In this document: one piece after another, positions 62,818-64,000 of the stretch | Layout: every line of letters starts with the position of its first letter | Position numbering within the stretch: position 1 is the stretch's first letter | Source: a bacterium HR28 | Lineage (GTDB): Bacteria; Chloroflexota; Chloroflexia; Thermomicrobiales; Thermomicrobiaceae | Length of the DNA: 64,000 nucleotides | Reading direction: 5' to 3' | NCBI GenBank assembly: GCA_002898255.1 | Contig: BEIE01000002.1 | Location: forward strand, 434,001-498,000 | Made by a program: the position numbers and the translations under genes | The notes under the pieces: generated by a model | Database searches by the model: none | The model's input: only the letters and a program-made list of their open reading frames with translations | What the model was told of the DNA's origin: nothing

Positions 62818-64000
62818 ATGAACTTGGACACGCTCACCATCCGACACGTCCTCCTCCGAACCAAATGCTATTTCCCGCGCTCCGAAATCGTGGAACGAGT
62901 CGGTGAGGGACGCGTCTGCCGCTACCGGTATGCTCAACTCGCCGAGGAATCGCTGCGTCTGGCGAATGCGCTCAAAAGCCTTGGCGTTCAGGAAGGCGAC
63001 CGGGTAGCGACGCTCCTCTGGAACACCTGGCCACATCTCGTGGCCTACCTCGCGATACCGAACATCGGTGCGGTGATCCACACGCTCAACCTGCGCCTGC
63101 ATCCGAACGATCTCGCCTACATCACAGAGCATGCCGAAGACCGTGTACTGATTGTTGAAGAGTCGTTACTCCCGTTGTACGAGGGCTTTCGTGATCGGGC
63201 ACCCTTCGAGCATGTGATCGTTGTTGGTGACGCATCTAAGGTGCCCGGCGCACTGTCCTACCAGGAACTTATCCAACAGCACGAGCCGGATGAGCAGTGC
63301 TTGGCCGAGGTGCACTGGAACACGCCCGCTTTCCTCTTGTACACGTCAGGGACGACGGGACGACCGAAAGGCGTGCTCTACGTGCACGCGCAACTGGCAC
63401 TTGCGGCGCTTGCCTTAACCTCGACAATCACGTACTACGTGAGCAAGGACGACTCGATCCTGCTTTCGGTGCCGATGTTCCACGTGGCGAGCTGGGCGCT
63501 CCCCTACGCGGGGCTGATCGTCGGGGCCAAGATGGTGTTGCCGGGTCCGCACCCACAACCAGCTGACCTCTTGAATCTCCTCTCTGATGAGCAGGGAACA
63601 TTCGTCGCAGGGGTGCCGACCGTCTGGCATGATGCGGCAAATCTTGTGGAGCGGTATCCTGGGCGCTGGACGTTCTCGCCGCGACTTCGCCTGATCCTGG
63701 GTGGAAGCGCGGCGCCGGAGGCACTGGTCCGACGCTGGGAGTCGTTCGGCGTGACAGTCATCCATGGCTGGGGAATGAGCGAGGTGCTGCTCGGCCTGCA
63801 GGCCCATGTGAAGCTGAGCGACTTCCCACCGGAGCGGCACTATGAACTCCTCCTCAAGCAGGGGATGCCAGCGCCCTTCGTTGAGGCGAAGATCCTCACC
63901 TTCGACGGGAAGGAAGCGCCCTGGGACGGACAGACGATGGGCGAGCTCCTTGTACGCGGCGCCTGGATTGCGGATTCCTACTATCGTGGCGAAAGCCCCG
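62818..64000 (+). CDS. AMP-dependent fatty acyl-CoA synthetase, 3' end cut by the window
   Basis: The first 394 codons are present and the frame remains open at the end. An ATG follows GGGAGGGACAGG. The ANL-superfamily P-loop is LLYTSGTTGRPKGV. SVPMFHVASWALPYAG and GWGMSE follow in order, as in medium/long-chain acyl-CoA synthetases (AlkK-like). It activates a carboxylic acid as acyl-AMP and then acyl-CoA. The C-terminal lid domain lies beyond the window. Confidence 0.93.
   Translation, partial: MNLDTLTIRHVLLRTKCYFPRSEIVERVGEGRVCRYRYAQLAEESLRLANALKSLGVQEGDRVATLLWNTWPHLVAYLAIPNIGAVIHTLNLRLHPNDLAYITEHAEDRVLIVEESLLPLYEGFRDRAPFEHVIVVGDASKVPGALSYQELIQQHEPDEQCLAEVHWNTPAFLLYTSGTTGRPKGVLYVHAQLALAALALTSTITYYVSKDDSILLSVPMFHVASWALPYAGLIVGAKMVLPGPHPQPADLLNLLSDEQGTFVAGVPTVWHDAANLVERYPGRWTFSPRLRLILGGSAAPEALVRRWESFGVTVIHGWGMSEVLLGLQAHVKLSDFPPERHYELLLKQGMPAPFVEAKILTFDGKEAPWDGQTMGELLVRGAWIADSYYRGESP

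Overview
The window looks like chromosomal DNA of a high-GC, moderately to extremely thermophilic bacterium of the Chloroflexota, most likely class Thermomicrobia (Thermomicrobium or a close relative). This rests on protein character and gene mix: an F420-dependent luciferase-like oxidoreductase, secreted proteins carrying an accessory module I associate with this lineage, a DUF6062-like protein, and an isolated I-E-type CRISPR repeat resembling that of Thermus. Codon use appears homogeneous. I saw no tRNA, rRNA, transposase or integrase. Several 0.5-1.5 kb stretches hold no convincing gene.

Layout. 0.3-10.8 kb: thioredoxin-like protein, flavin reductase, alpha/beta hydrolase, two tandem EAL-HDOD proteins, a small membrane protein, a QorB-like reductase and a secreted nuclease. 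11.4-13.4 kb: a compact peptide locus of two small paralogous peptides, with a shared leader motif and a shared C-terminal motif but a variable middle, followed by a membrane M50 metalloprotease with a PqqD-like N-terminal domain. It has its own palindromic operator and an internal hairpin. 13.7-16.7 kb: an OmpR-type regulator that has lost its phosphoacceptor Asp, and a cellulose-synthase-like glycosyltransferase with a PilZ domain. 17.1-22 kb: drug-type MFS transporter, transketolase, DUF3267-like membrane zincin.

22.7-23.9 kb: two unknown genes bracketed by two solitary, identical I-E-type CRISPR repeats. The repeats are in the sense orientation of the transcript, one in its leader and one just after the last stop codon. 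24.6-32.1 kb: sugar-acid dehydratase, GH20 hexosaminidase, NagA, a SIS-domain sugar isomerase/deaminase and a DUF1028 protein, together an N-acetylglucosamine-salvage region. 32.4-37.5 kb: a three-gene translationally coupled operon around a Dna2-like (Cas4-type nuclease plus SF1B helicase) protein. 38.0-46.4 kb: uracil phosphoribosyltransferase, a subtilase carrying the same accessory module as the secreted nuclease, MFS transporter, FAD oxidase, Sir2 deacetylase, parallel beta-helix protein, zinc ribbon protein.

47.3-55.7 kb: a 66-residue protein behind a structured leader, F420-dependent enzyme, Cys/Met PLP enzyme, and a five-gene operon (triple zinc-finger-like protein, HEAT protein, MoxR ATPase, DUF58, DUF4129) with an attenuator-like hairpin in its leader. 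56.0-60.6 kb: three NTF2/SnoaL-fold proteins and a secreted protein, divergent from a C-terminally truncated BTAD/AAA regulator. The window ends with an amidohydrolase and the first 394 codons of an acyl-CoA synthetase.

The best candidates for undescribed systems are the peptide/M50 locus, the CRISPR-repeat-bracketed gene pair, the Dna2-like three-gene operon, and the reusable module on secreted hydrolases.
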